Below are positions 46,073 through 57,473 of a stretch of 64,000 nucleotides of DNA, in pieces (positions within the stretch are counted from its first letter, which is position 1; the number at the start of each line of letters is the position of its first letter). Source of the DNA: Conchocele bisecta (Eukaryota > Mollusca > Bivalvia > Lucinida > Thyasiridae). Under the pieces are notes generated by a model that was not told the origin of the DNA, made no database searches, and saw only the letters and a program-made list of their open reading frames with translations. Both the position numbers and the translations under genes were made by a program. The stretch is taken from assembly GCA_029237695.1 (NCBI GenBank), contig CM055272.1, positions 12,636,042 through 12,700,041 of the forward strand. Direction: 5' to 3'.

Positions 46073-46551
46073 GTCATAATTCCAGCACAAAAATATTTAC
46101 ACAATTCCCTAACATTTGATTCGCCCGTAGCAAATCTCTGTCCAAAATTTATATCCCAGTAAACTCCCACGCCGAACTACTTTCCGTAACCGTGAGGCGC
46201 AGTTAAAACAATTCTTAAGAAAACGGAAAATAAACACATTTTCTTGATGAATTTATTTATTTCAAATGCTGGAATTATAAGGAATGACTGGCCTTTTTGT
46301 GGAATTTATCGGGGTATAAACTTGGAAAAGCCGCGGGAATACTGGACGAAGGCCGGAAATTTTGTGGAATTTATCGGGGATATAAACTTGGAAAAGTCGC
46401 GGGAATACTGGACGAGGCCTTCCGGCCTTCGTCCAGTATTCCCGCGACTTTTCCAAGTTTATACCCCGATAAATTCCACAAAAATGCCATTCATTCCTAT
46501 AATAACCAATAGGATAAAAATAAACAATTGGCGATAACAAATTACAATTTT

Positions 46552-46597
<46 letters not shown>

Positions 46598-46725
46598 CGA
46601 AAATTGTAATTTTTTATGCCAATTGTTTATTTTTTATCGCCAATTGCGAAAGTGGTTTTTCAAAGTTTATACCCCGATAAATTCCACAAAAAGGCCATTC
46701 ATTCCTATAATAGCCACATATTAAG
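46073..46725. mobile_element. GGAATGAATGGCC fold-back element, copy 1, with rearranged hairpin and T-run
   Basis: Starts TAATTCCAGCACAAAAATAT and runs through CGCCGAACTACTTTCCGTAA to AAATGCTGGAATTATAAGGA. A long hairpin follows (GTGGAATTTATCGGGG, GCGGGAATACTGGACGA-like arms) in which the left arm is duplicated. 46,556-46,597 is an uninterrupted T-run flanked by inverted AAATTGTAAT-type arms, and a further hairpin arm ends at about 46,725. Related copies: 50,065-50,285 (partial), 51,002-51,318, 51,798-52,165 and 52,768-53,122. Confidence 0.8.
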
Positions 46726-46842
46726 CCGGATATAACGGCAGTGGATGGTGTTTAAATACATGTGTGCGTGTACATAGCCGATCACAGCCAATACACATTT
46801 CTATTCGTCAAGCACAGCGCGTGTCTTCATTGATTTACTCCA

Positions 46843-46962
46843 TATAAATATCAGTGTGTGGAAAACACAGCCGCTTCACTGCTCTGTATTTCATAATTCA
46901 TTTATTCACGGAGACACGCTGGATATTTCATTGAATCAGATAAACCGTCATAATGAAGGTAT
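46843..46962 (+). promoter_or_regulatory. Possible promoter and first exon: TATA box, ATGAAG, splice donor
   Basis: TATAAATA at 46,843-46,850; a transcription start near 46,873 would give an ~80-nt leader. ATG AAG at 46,953-46,958 is followed by GTATGT, a good 5' splice site. A two-codon first exon (Met-Lys) before a signal-peptide exon is a known layout for small secreted proteins. No downstream exon was found between 46,963 and 47,401 or beyond, so this is tentative. Confidence 0.3.
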
Positions 46963-47401
46963 GTTTATATTTACATTTATAACACGTGGGCTATATATGC
47001 CGTGCAGTTGTATGCATGCGTAAATGCGAAATCACTTTTCATTATTATAGTCACACGTGACTCGTTGGGAACATTATCCCTCTCTTCGTTTCTACGCCGT
47101 GTGAAGACGAAAATCAATAATGTTTTCGTTCCTTGCTTTCCAAATCATGTAGAGACGAATTTTCAGGTTAATTTTCGTCTCCACGTACCGTATAAATGAA
47201 GAGACGAACGTTACTAACTTGTGACCCTACAACATGTACAATATGCCTGCTATAAATACGCCACACCGTTATACAAGCACACACGTGTGGCTATATTTAC
47301 CACAGAGGCCACAGGGGCATGCAACTGACTTGAGTAGACGTATGGATTGTATCATGTTTATGGTTATGACTTGCAGGGGTGCAACTAGTCCGGATACATC
47401 T

Positions 47402-47682
47402 GTAGCCTATTTCACCAACATTACAAAGTATACTTTTCAAGCAAAGTATACTTTGAGGGAGTAATCATTTATTTTTCCCGAAATTTATTATTTCATATAG
47501 AACTAACAACTGCATATATTTGATGATTAAAAGTATGCAGAATTATTATACTGAATTTATTACATTATGTAATAAATTCAGTTTAATAAAAATTAATAAA
47601 TTTATCCTAAAATTGAAAATGTCTCCCTCAAAGTATACTTTGCTAGAAAAGTATACTTTGCAATGTTGGTGAAATAGGCTAC
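47402..47682. mobile_element. AAAGTATACTTT MITE
   Basis: Termini GTAGCCTATTTCACCAACAT and its inverse. Paired GTATACTTT palindromes lie inside each end. The centre has TGAATTTATTACATTATGTA. The central TTGGCTGTGATA hairpin of other copies is deleted. Confidence 0.9.
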
Positions 47683-47987
47683 TGGGATGAGCGGGTTGGT
47701 CTATGAGTACTCTTTATACAACATGCACAATGTAGGTACATTACATTTTTTTTTGTTTTTTCGGCTCATATTTAAGGGTGGGAATTGGCTCGAACACCTT
47801 CCATACCCGGGTACATTACATTGTCAACCTGTGTTCCAAATATACACCGACTCTTTATTATACACCACCGCCTGCGTTAATCTTGCCAATATGAAAACAT
47901 TTCTGAACATAATATATTCAATCTCAACACTCGCAATCAAGCAATTTGATGTGTTGTGCATGAACTGTAGCACAGCTCAGGCTCAAC

Positions 47988-48387
47988 CAGGGCTCCAGAT
48001 AAGGAATTAGTAATTGAGTATTTTCACTCCATCATTTCTGAAGCAATTGGGTATTTCAAAATTTTAATTGGGTAAAATAAAATCACACTACTGTTTGCCA
48101 TCAACAGACAGCAATTATTGAATAGTTTGCTTCGAAATGAAAACATGTCTTGGCATTTCATTAGAATTGTCTCCTTGGAGACAATTCTAATGAAATACCA
48201 ACATGTGTTTTCATGGAAAATAAGAAAAATATGCTATATTTGTGGTCAGTTTATTGTTTTCTGCATCATAATAAAGGTACCATACAATTTGTATTGCTTT
48301 TTGATACTCTCTACTTCTGATTTCAATTGGGTTTTTGGCAATTTTAATTGGGTATTTAAGCAAATACGCAGCTTATCTGGAGCGCTA
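47988..48387. mobile_element. CTCCAGATAAG MITE, copy 1, CTCAAC duplication
   Basis: Ends CAGGGCTCCAGATAAG and (inverse) TAGCGCTCCAGATAAG, flanked by CTCAAC at 47,982-47,987 and 48,388-48,393. The centre contains a perfect palindrome TTTCATTAGAATTGTCTCC / GGAGACAATTCTAATGAAA (about 48,157-48,195) that is absent from copy 2. CAG(G/A)GCTCC ends with a ~6-bp duplication fit a hAT-like MITE. Confidence 0.8.
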
Positions 48388-49317
48388 CTCAACTAATCAA
48401 GCTGCTTACATTCAAACACAATATTAAAGTATTTTGGATAAACACATTTACAAATTATTGGCAATATTAGCGCATGTGATGGTGTAGCTAAATACATAAC
48501 TGTTCTAGATTATAACATTGTAGTTAATCATCTCGTCGATTATGTTCTAGTCTGGTATAGACTGGAAACAATACAACTGGAAAATGACACCAAGGGTAAG
48601 GTTGTGTTAATTGTTGTTATCCAGACTATAGTCTGTTTCACGAAACCTGCCCAAATTGTACGGCTATATAAACAATGCAAAAACAAGATTTCTTTTGATA
48701 ATATTAAATTAAAGGAAAAATTAAGAATGAGCCTTCTTTTTATTTCGTGAAAAATTTATGCCGGCCAATTGCGTTATTTCATCTATTCCTGAAGCATCAC
48801 TATATGCCAACATACATGCTGCTTTGTCCATAAAATACATTCATATGACCATACAGCATGACACATCCCTGCAATACATTGATGTTGCCACTAATTATAT
48901 TCCCTGGTCCTTGGAAAGCATGTATCACATGTATAGGCTGGACATATAGCTGTCTATTTGTCTATTTGTCACTGTCATATGACAGGACGATGTATGACTA
49001 TTTCATCCCAGAAACATATTCCCATTACCACATTTTTGGTTATCAACGATAAAAAGACTGACCCAGCTGTCTGAACGAATATACAATCACATAATGCGTA
49101 TCACAAGGCATTTTCAGCCAGTTAAAACACTTGTAACATGCACAAAGAAAACAGTCAGCAGATATGGTGTGCTTACACTGTACGTTAGTAATTTCTCTGA
49201 AAAAGACAAATACTACCGCGATAAACTTCCTTCTACACAGAATTGCCCTACCTAGCACATCTGGCCAGCCGACTACCCGAGATACTGAAGCCCCATCTAT
49301 GGTGGACATCCGTTTAA
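48388..49317. other. Intergenic, nothing recognised
   Basis: AT-rich, with only short open frames that resemble nothing known. Confidence 0.45.
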
Positions 49318-49591
49318 TATAGAGATTTATCCCGTCAACACAGTGCATATGTACCGTGAAACACGGTGCCGTGAAACATTTTTGATATCCAGTCAATACT
49401 ATTTTTGCATTTTACAGCCATTTGTAGGTGTTGACGGGATAAATAGAATAGTAGGTTAGTGCCGTGAATGGGAAAAAATATCTGGCGCGGCACGGAAAGC
49501 GGGATGTGCTCGGCAGAGCCTCGCCCATCCCGTTTCCTGAGCCTTGCCAGATATTTTTTCCCATTCACGGCACTAACCTACTATTCTCTAT
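49318..49591. mobile_element. Double-hairpin element, standalone copy
   Basis: Begins ATAGAGATTTATCCCGTCAA and ends AACCTACTATTCTCTAT. The first hairpin is made by CCCGTCAACAC / GTGTTGACGGG. The second is made by AGAATAGTAGGTTAGTGCCG...GGGAAAAAATATCTGGC and its inverse. The same sequence is embedded in both composites (about 41,020-41,315 and 44,160-44,435). Confidence 0.8.
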
Positions 49592-50064
49592 GTATCTCAC
49601 CCACGAATATCAATGTCACAAAGGTAAATGTCACCCGAATGACACTGGGTGGATCGTCATCACTGTGATGTGTATTTCCGTATATACACTGACAGTATCT
49701 GCCAGGAGTCGTACACTACAGTGCATGTTGCCTGGTATGATGATGATAAATCATAGTACATGTATCAAGTCTTTGAAATGTTAGAATTGTGGTACATACC
49801 AGGTAGTCTGTATGTAAACAATATATATATTTCTGGCTCAGTAGATGTTCGACAAAGCGATAACAAACACACCAAGTCATACTATTTTTCGCAAATATTT
49901 AATAGGATTGAATTATATTTATGCTTACACATGTACATGCGTCAATATGCGCGATTTTGTAAATTTTCAACAAAGTCTATGCTTCTCACACTTTTTACAA
50001 TTAAGTTATACATGTACATTAAAGGTACATGCCCACTCAGTAGGCACAAACTGTTCTTTATAGG
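49592..50064. other. Intergenic, nothing recognised
   Basis: No feature I can support. Confidence 0.45.
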
Positions 50065-50285
50065 AAGGCCTCGTCCAGTATTCCCGCGACTTTTCATCAA
50101 TTCGTCAAGAAAATGTGTTTATTTCCGTGTTCGTAAGAATTAATTTAGCTGCGCCTCAAGGTTACGGAAAGAAGTTCGGCGTGGGAGTTTACTGGGATAT
50201 AAATTGTAGACAGAGACTTGCTACGAGCCAATCAAATATTAGGGAATTGTGTAAATATTTTTGTGCTGGAATTATTAAGCACATA
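50065..50285. mobile_element. GGAATGAATGGCC fold-back element, partial copy
   Basis: AGGCCTCGTCCAGTATTCCC then GTGTTTATTTCCGTG, CGGCGTGGGAGTTTACTGGG and AATTGTGTAAATATTTTTGT in the order seen in the 3' part of the complete copies. Half of the hairpin is missing. 50,286-51,001 is plain AT-rich DNA. Confidence 0.75.
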
Positions 50286-51001
50286 CTTTACACTAATATT
50301 GAATAAACTGTGTATTTAGAATATATTTAGACACCAATTAACAATAAGACAATGCATTCAATGAATTGGACATAAATAAACTTAAGGTGTACTAACATTA
50401 ATTTTGTTATATATTTATATGGAATATAATATCGCTAGATATATATTTATACATCTCTATAGCCAGTTCATCGTTAACTTGAAGTAACTAATTAATATAT
50501 TTCCCACTTCTTTGCAAATATATCCCATATACGGCTGAACTATTGCTCGCATATGCACACACACGTATAGGGAATATTATTCCTGACGATATGACACCAA
50601 AATGACCCATTTATCTCTCAGGCTGTAATTAATATATTTACAGCATTTTATATGTTGGCTCATATACAGCGGTTCAAAGGACATAGATAGTCATTACATG
50701 GATGACACGCATTAACATGTCCTTACCGCTGATGTCATTTCTAGGGTCGTTTTTCAATTATATTTCCTGTCTAGTAGATTAGCTACCTATTTGTGCACTT
50801 TTGGAAACAAACATGAAACTTGGCATATTAAGCGAAAATATCGTTTCACGTACAAATAAAACGAACGATATTCGTTTCATCTCTGTATGCCACTCTTGTG
50901 TTTCGCCGTACATCTGGCACATCCGCTTCAAAATAGCATGGAGCCAAACTTAATTCAAACTGTTGGACATACATTTTCATGCGCATTACCGTAAACTAAT
51001 A

Positions 51002-51318
51002 ATTCCAGCACAAAAATATTTACACAATTCCCTAACATTTGATTGGCTCGTAGCAAGTCTCTGTCCAAAATGTATATCCCAGTAAACTCCCACGCCGAAC
51101 TATTTTCCGTAACCGTGAGGCACAGTTAAAATAATTCTTAAGAAAACGGAAAATAAACACATGTTCTTAATGAATTTATTTCAAATGCTGGAATTATAAG
51201 GAATGAATGGCCTTGTTGTGGAATTTATCGGGGTTCTTTTTATCGCCAATTGCGAAAGTGGTTTTTCCAAGTTTATACCCTGATAAATTCCAGAAAAAGG
51301 CCCTTCATTCCTACAATG
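51002..51318. mobile_element. GGAATGAATGGCC fold-back element, copy with deleted hairpin centre
   Basis: AATTCCAGCACAAAAATATT at the start, TGCTGGAATTATAAGGAATG before the hairpin, and right-arm text CAAGTTTATACCCTGATAAA at the end. The centre of the hairpin is lost. 51,319-51,797 shows nothing of note. Confidence 0.8.
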
Positions 51319-51797
51319 GACATTGACTTCACTCCTAAACTGTTTAAACTCCCGAATTTAAAGGTACACATGCCCAGTCAGTATTCACAAAATGATCTTA
51401 AAATAATTAAATAAAGTGTATAATTCAGATTTCTACCAGTTCTACAAATTACGAGTGTCCGCTATGCATATATGATCATTCAGTAATACATTGTATTTAT
51501 TTTACTGATAGTGACTCGCGGTGGTATCAGGCTCTTTTCATATGCAAATGAGGCATGTTTTTTTTATTTATATTAATTAAATGCTTCACCTGAAAAATAT
51601 TGTCAACAGTTTATGAAGAATGATCATTGCACATACACAAATACAGAGAAAAATAGTAATGTCCGTTAACATTTTAAGGTAACACGGTTATCGCCCCTCA
51701 TAGATCATACTACTTGTATCATGCTGCATGTTGCTAATATTGACTCCACCCTTTCTGGAATGGGCTGTGGCGCACACACATTGTACAGGACTTCAAT

Positions 51798-52165
51798 TCT
51801 ATAGGAATGAATGGCCTTTTTGTGGAATTTATCGGGGTATAAACTTAGAAAAGTCGCAGGGAATACTGGACGAAGGCCGGAAGGCCTCGTCCAGTATTCC
51901 CGCGACTTTTCCAAGTTTATATCCCCGATAAATTCCACAAAAAGGCCATTCATTCCTTATAATTCCAGCATTTGAAATAAATTCATCCAAGACAATGTGT
52001 TTATTTTCCGTTTTCTTAAGAATTATTTTAACTGCGCCTCACGGTTACGGAAAGTAGTTCGGCGTGGGAGTTTACTGGGATATGAATTTTGGACAGAGAC
52101 TTGCTACGGGCCAATCAAATGTTAGGGAATTGTGTAAATAGTTTTGTGCTGGAATTATTGAAGGT
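51798..52165. mobile_element. GGAATGAATGGCC fold-back element, complete copy (hairpin first)
   Basis: Arms of about 78 bp from TATAGGAATGAATGGCCTTT to ...ACGAAGGCCGG, then the inverse. The single-stranded part follows, ending GTTTTGTGCTGGAATTATT. Orientation is opposite to the copy at 46,073. Confidence 0.85.
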
Positions 52166-52553
52166 TGTGAAGTTCAAAACCTACCCTAGGGCATGTAAAT
52201 ATTTTGATAATATTTCCATGGTCTGTCGAATGAAACGTCAAACTTTAATTACATCCTTATGTGACCTTAACTGTTTGTTGGGACGTTAAAATATACTCAT
52301 TCTTATTTCAGATTTTGCAATCGGAATGAGACATTTAATGTAATATTTTAATCTAATAAAATAATTGCGAACTGTGAGGATTCTGATGGGATGATTGAGT
52401 TGCTTCATCTATATATATACTGTTAGTGATACCTATTAAAACTTGTGTTTGGTGTTGAAGGGGTTGAGGTAGGTGTTAGCATTTGCTGATAGTATAGACA
52501 GATACCATGATACTGTTATATATTTTGTACCCGGCTACAATAAAATGCAAATA

Positions 52554-52691
52554 CAGTGGAACCTCGCTATACCGAACATCATAGGTACCGCCATGGTGTC
52601 CGGTATAGCGAGTTTTCCACTGTAAGCAATCAATCACCAACTGTAACACGCCGATGGTACCCGTGGTGTTTGGTATAGTGAGATTGTACTG
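52554..52691. mobile_element. Pogo-like mini-element, two nested ends, TA flanks
   Basis: Starts CAGTGGAACCTCGCTATACC after TA. One inverse end (GGTATAGCGAGTTTTCCACTG) stops at 52,622 and a second (GGTATAGTGAGATTGTACTG) at 52,691, each followed by TA. The words GGTACC and CCATGG occur between. Either a 69-bp hairpin or a 138-bp element was mobile. Confidence 0.75.
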
Positions 52692-52767
52692 TATTAACAT
52701 AATTGAACTAAAGTGGACTCATACCCAGCAGTCATGCACACTCCAGTGGACTACACATGGAGACATT

Positions 52768-53122
52768 ATAGGAATGAATGGCCTTTTTGTGGAATTTATC
52801 GGGGTATAAACTTGGAAAAGTCGCGGGAATACTGGACGAAGGCCGGAAGGCCTCGTCCAGTATTCCCGCGACTTTTCCAAGTTTACATCCCCGATAAATT
52901 CCACAAAAAGGCCATTCATTCCCTATAATTCCAGCATTTGAAATAAATTCAGCAAGAAAATGTGTTTATTTTCCGTTTTCTTAAGAATTATTTTAACTGC
53001 GCCTCACGGTTACGGAAAGTCGGCGTGGGAGATTACTGGGATATAAATTTTGGACACAGACTTGCTACGGGCCAATCAAATGTTAGGGAATTGTGTAAAT
53101 ATTTTTGTGCTGGAATTATTTC
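52768..53122. mobile_element. GGAATGAATGGCC fold-back element, complete copy
   Basis: Nearly identical to 51,798-52,165: hairpin arms with GTGGAATTTATCGGGG and GCGGGAATACTGGACGAAGG, then the tail with TTTCCGTTTTCTTAAGAATT and TTTGTGCTGGAATTATT. A deletion removes a few bases after CGGAAAGT. Confidence 0.85.
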
Positions 53123-53257
53123 CTATTATGTAACATGTATGCTTGTGACTAAAAAGAAAACAAATATAAAAAAACCATTTATGCAAGAAAATGTCATATC
53201 TGCAGAATATACAAAACTATCTGTCTCCTATCTGTCTCCCTGTTCATGTCACTACCC

Positions 53258-53634
53258 CAGAGCTCCAGATAAGCTGCGTATTTGCGTAAATACCCAATTA
53301 AAATTGCCAAAAACCCAATTGAAATCAGAAGTAGCGAGTATCAAAAAGCAATGACAAATTTGTGGTAGCTTTATCATGCTGCAGGAAACAATAAACAGAC
53401 CACAAATATAGCATATTTTTTCTTATTTTCCATGAAAACACATCTTGGAGACAATTCTAATGAAATGCCAATACATGTTTTCATTTCGAAGCAAACTATT
53501 CAATAATTGCTGTCTGTTGATGTGTAAACAGTAGTGTGATTTTATTTTACCCAATTAAATTATTGAAATACCCAATCGCTTCAGATATGATGGAGTGACA
53601 ATACTCAATTACTAATTCCTTATCTGGAGCTCTG
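53258..53634. mobile_element. CTCCAGATAAG MITE, copy 2, CTACCC/TTACCC duplication
   Basis: Ends CAGAGCTCCAGATAAG at both sides; flanks CTACCC (53,252-53,257) and TTACCC (53,635-53,640). Internal words match copy 1 in reverse orientation (CCCAATTAAAATTGCC, GAGACAATTCTAATGAAATG). Confidence 0.8.
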
Positions 53635-53724
53635 TTACCCAAAACAAATACATACTATGCTACATGAATTGCTATGGTAGGACCTGCATATATTAAGATC
53701 TCAGTAGTTTCAGAATGTTATCTA

Positions 53725-54114
53725 GAACAAGGTGCATGATCACGTGGTTACAACAACAACAACAATGGCTCAAAGTGTTGAAAGCGCGCCCACTCCAAAG
53801 TTAGTATTATTTTATATTTTCCTTAATAGGCAGCGGATTTTGATGAAATATGGCGCACCAAACGCGTCTTCATAAGCTGCATTTGGTGGCGGGAGTTCAG
53901 CACATACTTATGTCGTTTTTGCGAAGAATTGATTTCCGTGTCAGTAGACACGGATTCTTTGCAAAAACGACAGAAGTTTGGGCCAAAGTTATTACATCAA
54001 AATCCATTACATAATAAGGACACAATAAGAGAATACGTACTTTGAATCGTAGGGCTTCTGGAAGTTTCAGTACTTGTTGCTGTTGTTGTAACCACGTGAT
54101 CATACACCTTGTTC
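53725..54114. mobile_element. Inverted-repeat element GAACAAGGTG(C/T)ATGATCACG
   Basis: The left end GAACAAGGTGCATGATCACG followed by GTGGTTACAACAACAACAAC is matched by the inverse at the right end. The centre is a second hairpin (GTCGTTTTTGCGAAGAAT... with ACACGGATTCTTTGCAAAAA) around 53,908-53,972. A short ATGGCTCAAAGTGTTGAAAG segment near the left end is open but short; I see no gene. Confidence 0.75.
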
Positions 54115-54318
54115 AAATGAAGCAAATTAGATCGATAATTTGAAACAGAATAGTCCGAATTTGAGAGGTTATTTTTCTTAGGAGCAAAATATATTGAAGA
54201 AATTCTGAGAAACCTAATCTGTTTTTGAAAGGTCTACTTAAAGCGTATTTAGAATAAAACACGAAAACAGACTTTGTATTATAACAGTTTATTTTACAAC
54301 AACAACATAAACACATCT

Positions 54319-54629
54319 GTAGCCTATTTCATCAACATTGCAAAGTATACTTTAGTTACTGTAGCAAAGTATACTTTGAGGGAGAAATTTTCAATTTTAT
54401 GATAAATTTATTAATTTTTATTATACTGAATTTATTACATTATCACAGCCAATTTGGCTGTGATAATGTAATAAATTCAGTATAATAATTCTGCATACTT
54501 TTAATCATGAAATATATGCATTTGTTAGTTCTATATGAAATAATGCTTTTCAGTGAAAATAAATGATTACTCCCTCAAAGTATACTTTGCTAGTAAAGTA
54601 TACTTTGCAATGTTGATGAAATAGGCTAC
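54319..54629. mobile_element. AAAGTATACTTT MITE
   Basis: GTAGCCTATTTCATCAACAT ends, four GTATACTTT words, central TATCACAGCCAATTTGGCTG hairpin. Confidence 0.92.
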
Positions 54630-54737
54630 AGGTTCAACAATATAGTTTAAACAGTTTCAACTCATGAAAATGGAATACGATTTGTAAGTGATATGACAAT
54701 CTTCTTCACATTATCCGAGTTTCAACAATATACAACT

Positions 54738-55000
54738 GTAGCCTATTTCACCAACATTGCAAAGTATACTTTTCTAGCAAAGTATACTTTGAGGGAGTAA
54801 TCATTTATTTTCCCCGAAATGCATTATGTCATATAGAACTAACGACTGCATATATTTGATGATTACAAATTTGCAGAATTATTATTGTAATACATTCAGT
54901 ATAATAAAAAATAATAAATATATCCTACAATTTAACATTTCTCCCTCAAAGTATACTTTGCTAGATAAGTATACTTTGCAATGTTGGTGAAGTAGGCTAC
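54738..55000. mobile_element. AAAGTATACTTT MITE, centre deleted
   Basis: Same ends as the preceding copy, only about 110 bp away. The central hairpin is missing and several substitutions are present, so this is an older copy. Confidence 0.9.
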
Positions 55001-55085
55001 TGGTATTACGACATAAACCGCTTGCATTATCAGAGTCACAATCACATAGCTATCTTTCAGTATTATAAACATGTGTGGTCTAATC

Positions 55086-55239
55086 CAGAGGGTGCGTAAT
55101 TTGAGAGTAAATTTTGTTATTTCTTCATCAAAAATGGCAAGTTGTGAGTGCTTTAGATGCTAAAGCACTCACACCTTGCCATGTTTGATGGAGAAATAAG
55201 AACTTTACCCAAAAATTACGCACCTTAACTGGAGCTCTG
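55086..55239. mobile_element. Hairpin MITE with GGTGCGTAATTT arms
   Basis: Left CCAGAGGGTGCGTAATTTGA, right inverse of CAGAGCTCCAGTTAAGGTGC. The central palindrome is GTGAGTGCTTTAGATGCTAA followed by AGCACTCAC. 55,240-55,787 next to it shows nothing notable. Confidence 0.75.
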
Positions 55240-55789
55240 TACAAATACCGATTTATTCAGGGTGCTCGTACAATTGGGTTCAGGAATCAATGAAATGCGA
55301 TGAAAATCTACTATGCTCAAACTATTTTTGACTGATCTCTTTCATCGCTTTCTGCGCATGTGTCAATGTTCATTCTAGGAGGGGTCATGGTGTCATTAGC
55401 ATCCATTTGTTATCAATGGCCCAACAATAAATATACTGTATTATTAGTGAGGGGCCACAATGGTCCATAGTTCTTAGAAATGGACCAGGTTTATGATTCC
55501 AATGGGGCACATCTTAGTTTTTACATGTCATCGGTCAGTTTCACGTGTTGTAGCTTTTGACACTTACAGCAAAAACTATGACATATAAACTAATAAAAGT
55601 TCGGGTACAACAAAGTTGAAGGATAATCATTTACAACGTGCACAATTCAATCATATTTGCGAAGCTATTGTCTTTGAAACAAAGGATGGTGTTATATGAA
55701 GTCAGTCTTTAATGTTTCAATATTACAGTAACTGTTGAACATTATTTATAGCATGATTTATAAATTGAAACTTATCAAGGTATTTTCTA

Positions 55790-56322
55790 CGGAGCCCCGC
55801 AGGCGACGTAGAATTATTTTTATTAATTCGTTCCGACGAAATAACAATTCGTTCCCTCAGTTTAACAATTCGTTCCCACGAATTACCGATTCGTTCCCTC
55901 AATTTAGCAATTCGTTCTCACGAAATAACAATTCGTTCCTACGGGAACGAATTGTTAATTCGTGGGAACGAATTGTTACATCGTGGGAACGAATTGTTAA
56001 TTCGAGGGAACGAATTGTTAATTCGTGGGAACGAATTGCTAATTCGTGGGAACGAATTGTTCAATTGATGGAACGAATTGTTATTTCGTGGGAACGAATT
56101 GGTAATTCGAGGGAACGAATTGTTATATCGTGGGAACGAATTGTTAATTCGAGGGAACGAATTGTTAAATTGAGGGAACGATTGTCATTTCGTGGGAACG
56201 AATTGTTACATCGAGGGAACGAATTGTTAATTCGAGGGAACGAATTGTTAAATTGAGGCAATGAATTGTTATTTCGTGGGAACGAATTAATAAAAAAACA
56301 TCCATGTCCCCTGCGGACTCCG
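55790..56322. mobile_element. Giant hairpin element built from AATTCGTTCCC minisatellite, copy 1, TA flanks
   Basis: Terminal inverted repeats CGGAGCCCCGCAGG...CCTGCGGACTCCG, each with TA outside (55,788-55,789 and 56,323-56,324). Inside the left part AACAATTCGTTCCC units are separated by ~7-nt spacers; beyond the centre the units read GGGAACGAATTGTT, so the whole folds back. The right arm has more units than the left. Open frames across it (NNSFPR-type peptides) are a by-product of the repeat. Confidence 0.88.
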
Positions 56323-56324
56323 TA

Positions 56325-57049
56325 ATGTTCATTGTATTATAAGAAATCTTGCATAAATGTAGGTGTAAATGTAGAGTAATTTTACGGCGAAACGACGCAT
56401 ATTGTTGTGGTGGCTAAGTTTGAGTCGGGGGTGACACCTTTATAAACATGATAAATATGGATGGTAATGCTGGGACCCTAGATTGAACCCTGTGTCTTTT
56501 GCAAAACCGTGATGGAACACGGATATATTACCGCCCGATGTATCATGTTCCATCACGGCTTCACCGCCACCGTTTAACGAAACGAAATTTAAATATCGAT
56601 GTGGGCACACCTGTTCCGCCAACGTTCCAATGGGTGACAGGTGTTCTCATGTTGATCATCTTCCTTGACGCGACCTCGCCTGTGAACATGGTGAATGAAG
56701 TACAGTGTGTGTTATGCCCCAGCTTTAGGATCGGTGGTATATAGCTCTGTCCATGTCCGACCGTCCGTGCATCGACATTAAATGTTCGTGTGTCGCGTGT
56801 ATTTTCAAAGGTATTTATATTAACCCTTAGAATGCTGGAAATGAAACGTGTCGTCTGCTATTGCTTACTATTTTGCCTTTTTTCTCAATAAAAACATGGT
56901 TTGACAGCACTTCAGAATCATTTCCGTCCATTGTCCAGCATCCATATATTACCAGTCACATGCTTCATTTAATAGATTAACACTTTACTGTGTAGTTGTC
57001 TATTAATAAATTACTGCTTTATTGATTTGATTTTCTTTTTATGTTTATA
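56325..57049. other. Intergenic; short inverted repeat
   Basis: AAACCGTGATGGAACACGGA and ATCATGTTCCATCACGGCTT form a hairpin at about 56,503-56,558. Otherwise nothing recognised. Confidence 0.5.
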
Positions 57050-57082
57050 CACCCCTGATGAAGGCCTAACAGCCGAAAGCGC
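57050..57082 (+). ncRNA. Hammerhead-ribozyme-like core motif
   Basis: CCCTGATGAAGGCCTAACAG then CCGAAAGCGC contains CTGATGA, a GGC/GCC helix II with loop CTAACA, and GAAA, which are the core boxes of a hammerhead. Helix III and the UH cleavage site are not convincing. Similar motifs end some Penelope-like and other retroelements. A weaker match (CCGATGAAAGCCGAAAC) lies near 57,369. Confidence 0.3.
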
Positions 57083-57473
57083 TTGGGATTTCATTTTTTT
57101 CCATTTTTATTAGCACTGTTGAACGATTTTGTTTCCCATACCATATATATATATATAAATGAACAAGGCTTTGGTCGGACACGACCTCGTATCATAGAAC
57201 ATTCCGTGATTTTATTAACGCTAATGTGGATATTTTGCCGGAATGTGCACATGTTCATTTGAGAATTATTGTTATCTTGCTAAAATAACATAGTTAGAAC
57301 ATATTTATGCAAATAATATCGAATTACAGCTGCTTTCCCTAGATCGGACACATATATATAGAGTTATACCGATGAAAGCCGAAACACGCCGAATGCCTGC
57401 GATCTGACCCAGTGACCAGTCAATTTGACTATCATGCCGTTTTGGAGTTTTGTATCGCGCACATCTTCAACCA

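Noticed and set aside
55735..56256. 173-codon plus-strand frame with NNSFPR and RIVNSWE repeats
   Set aside because: Produced by the AATTCGTTCCC minisatellite, which is open in several frames on both strands.
55790..56322. CRISPR-like repeat-spacer pattern (14-bp repeats, 7-nt spacers)
   Set aside because: Spacers are too short and drawn from a few types, orientation flips at the centre, and transposon ends with TA flanks enclose it.
57120..57200. tRNA-like or SINE head
   Set aside because: No A-box/B-box pair with correct spacing and no cloverleaf could be drawn.
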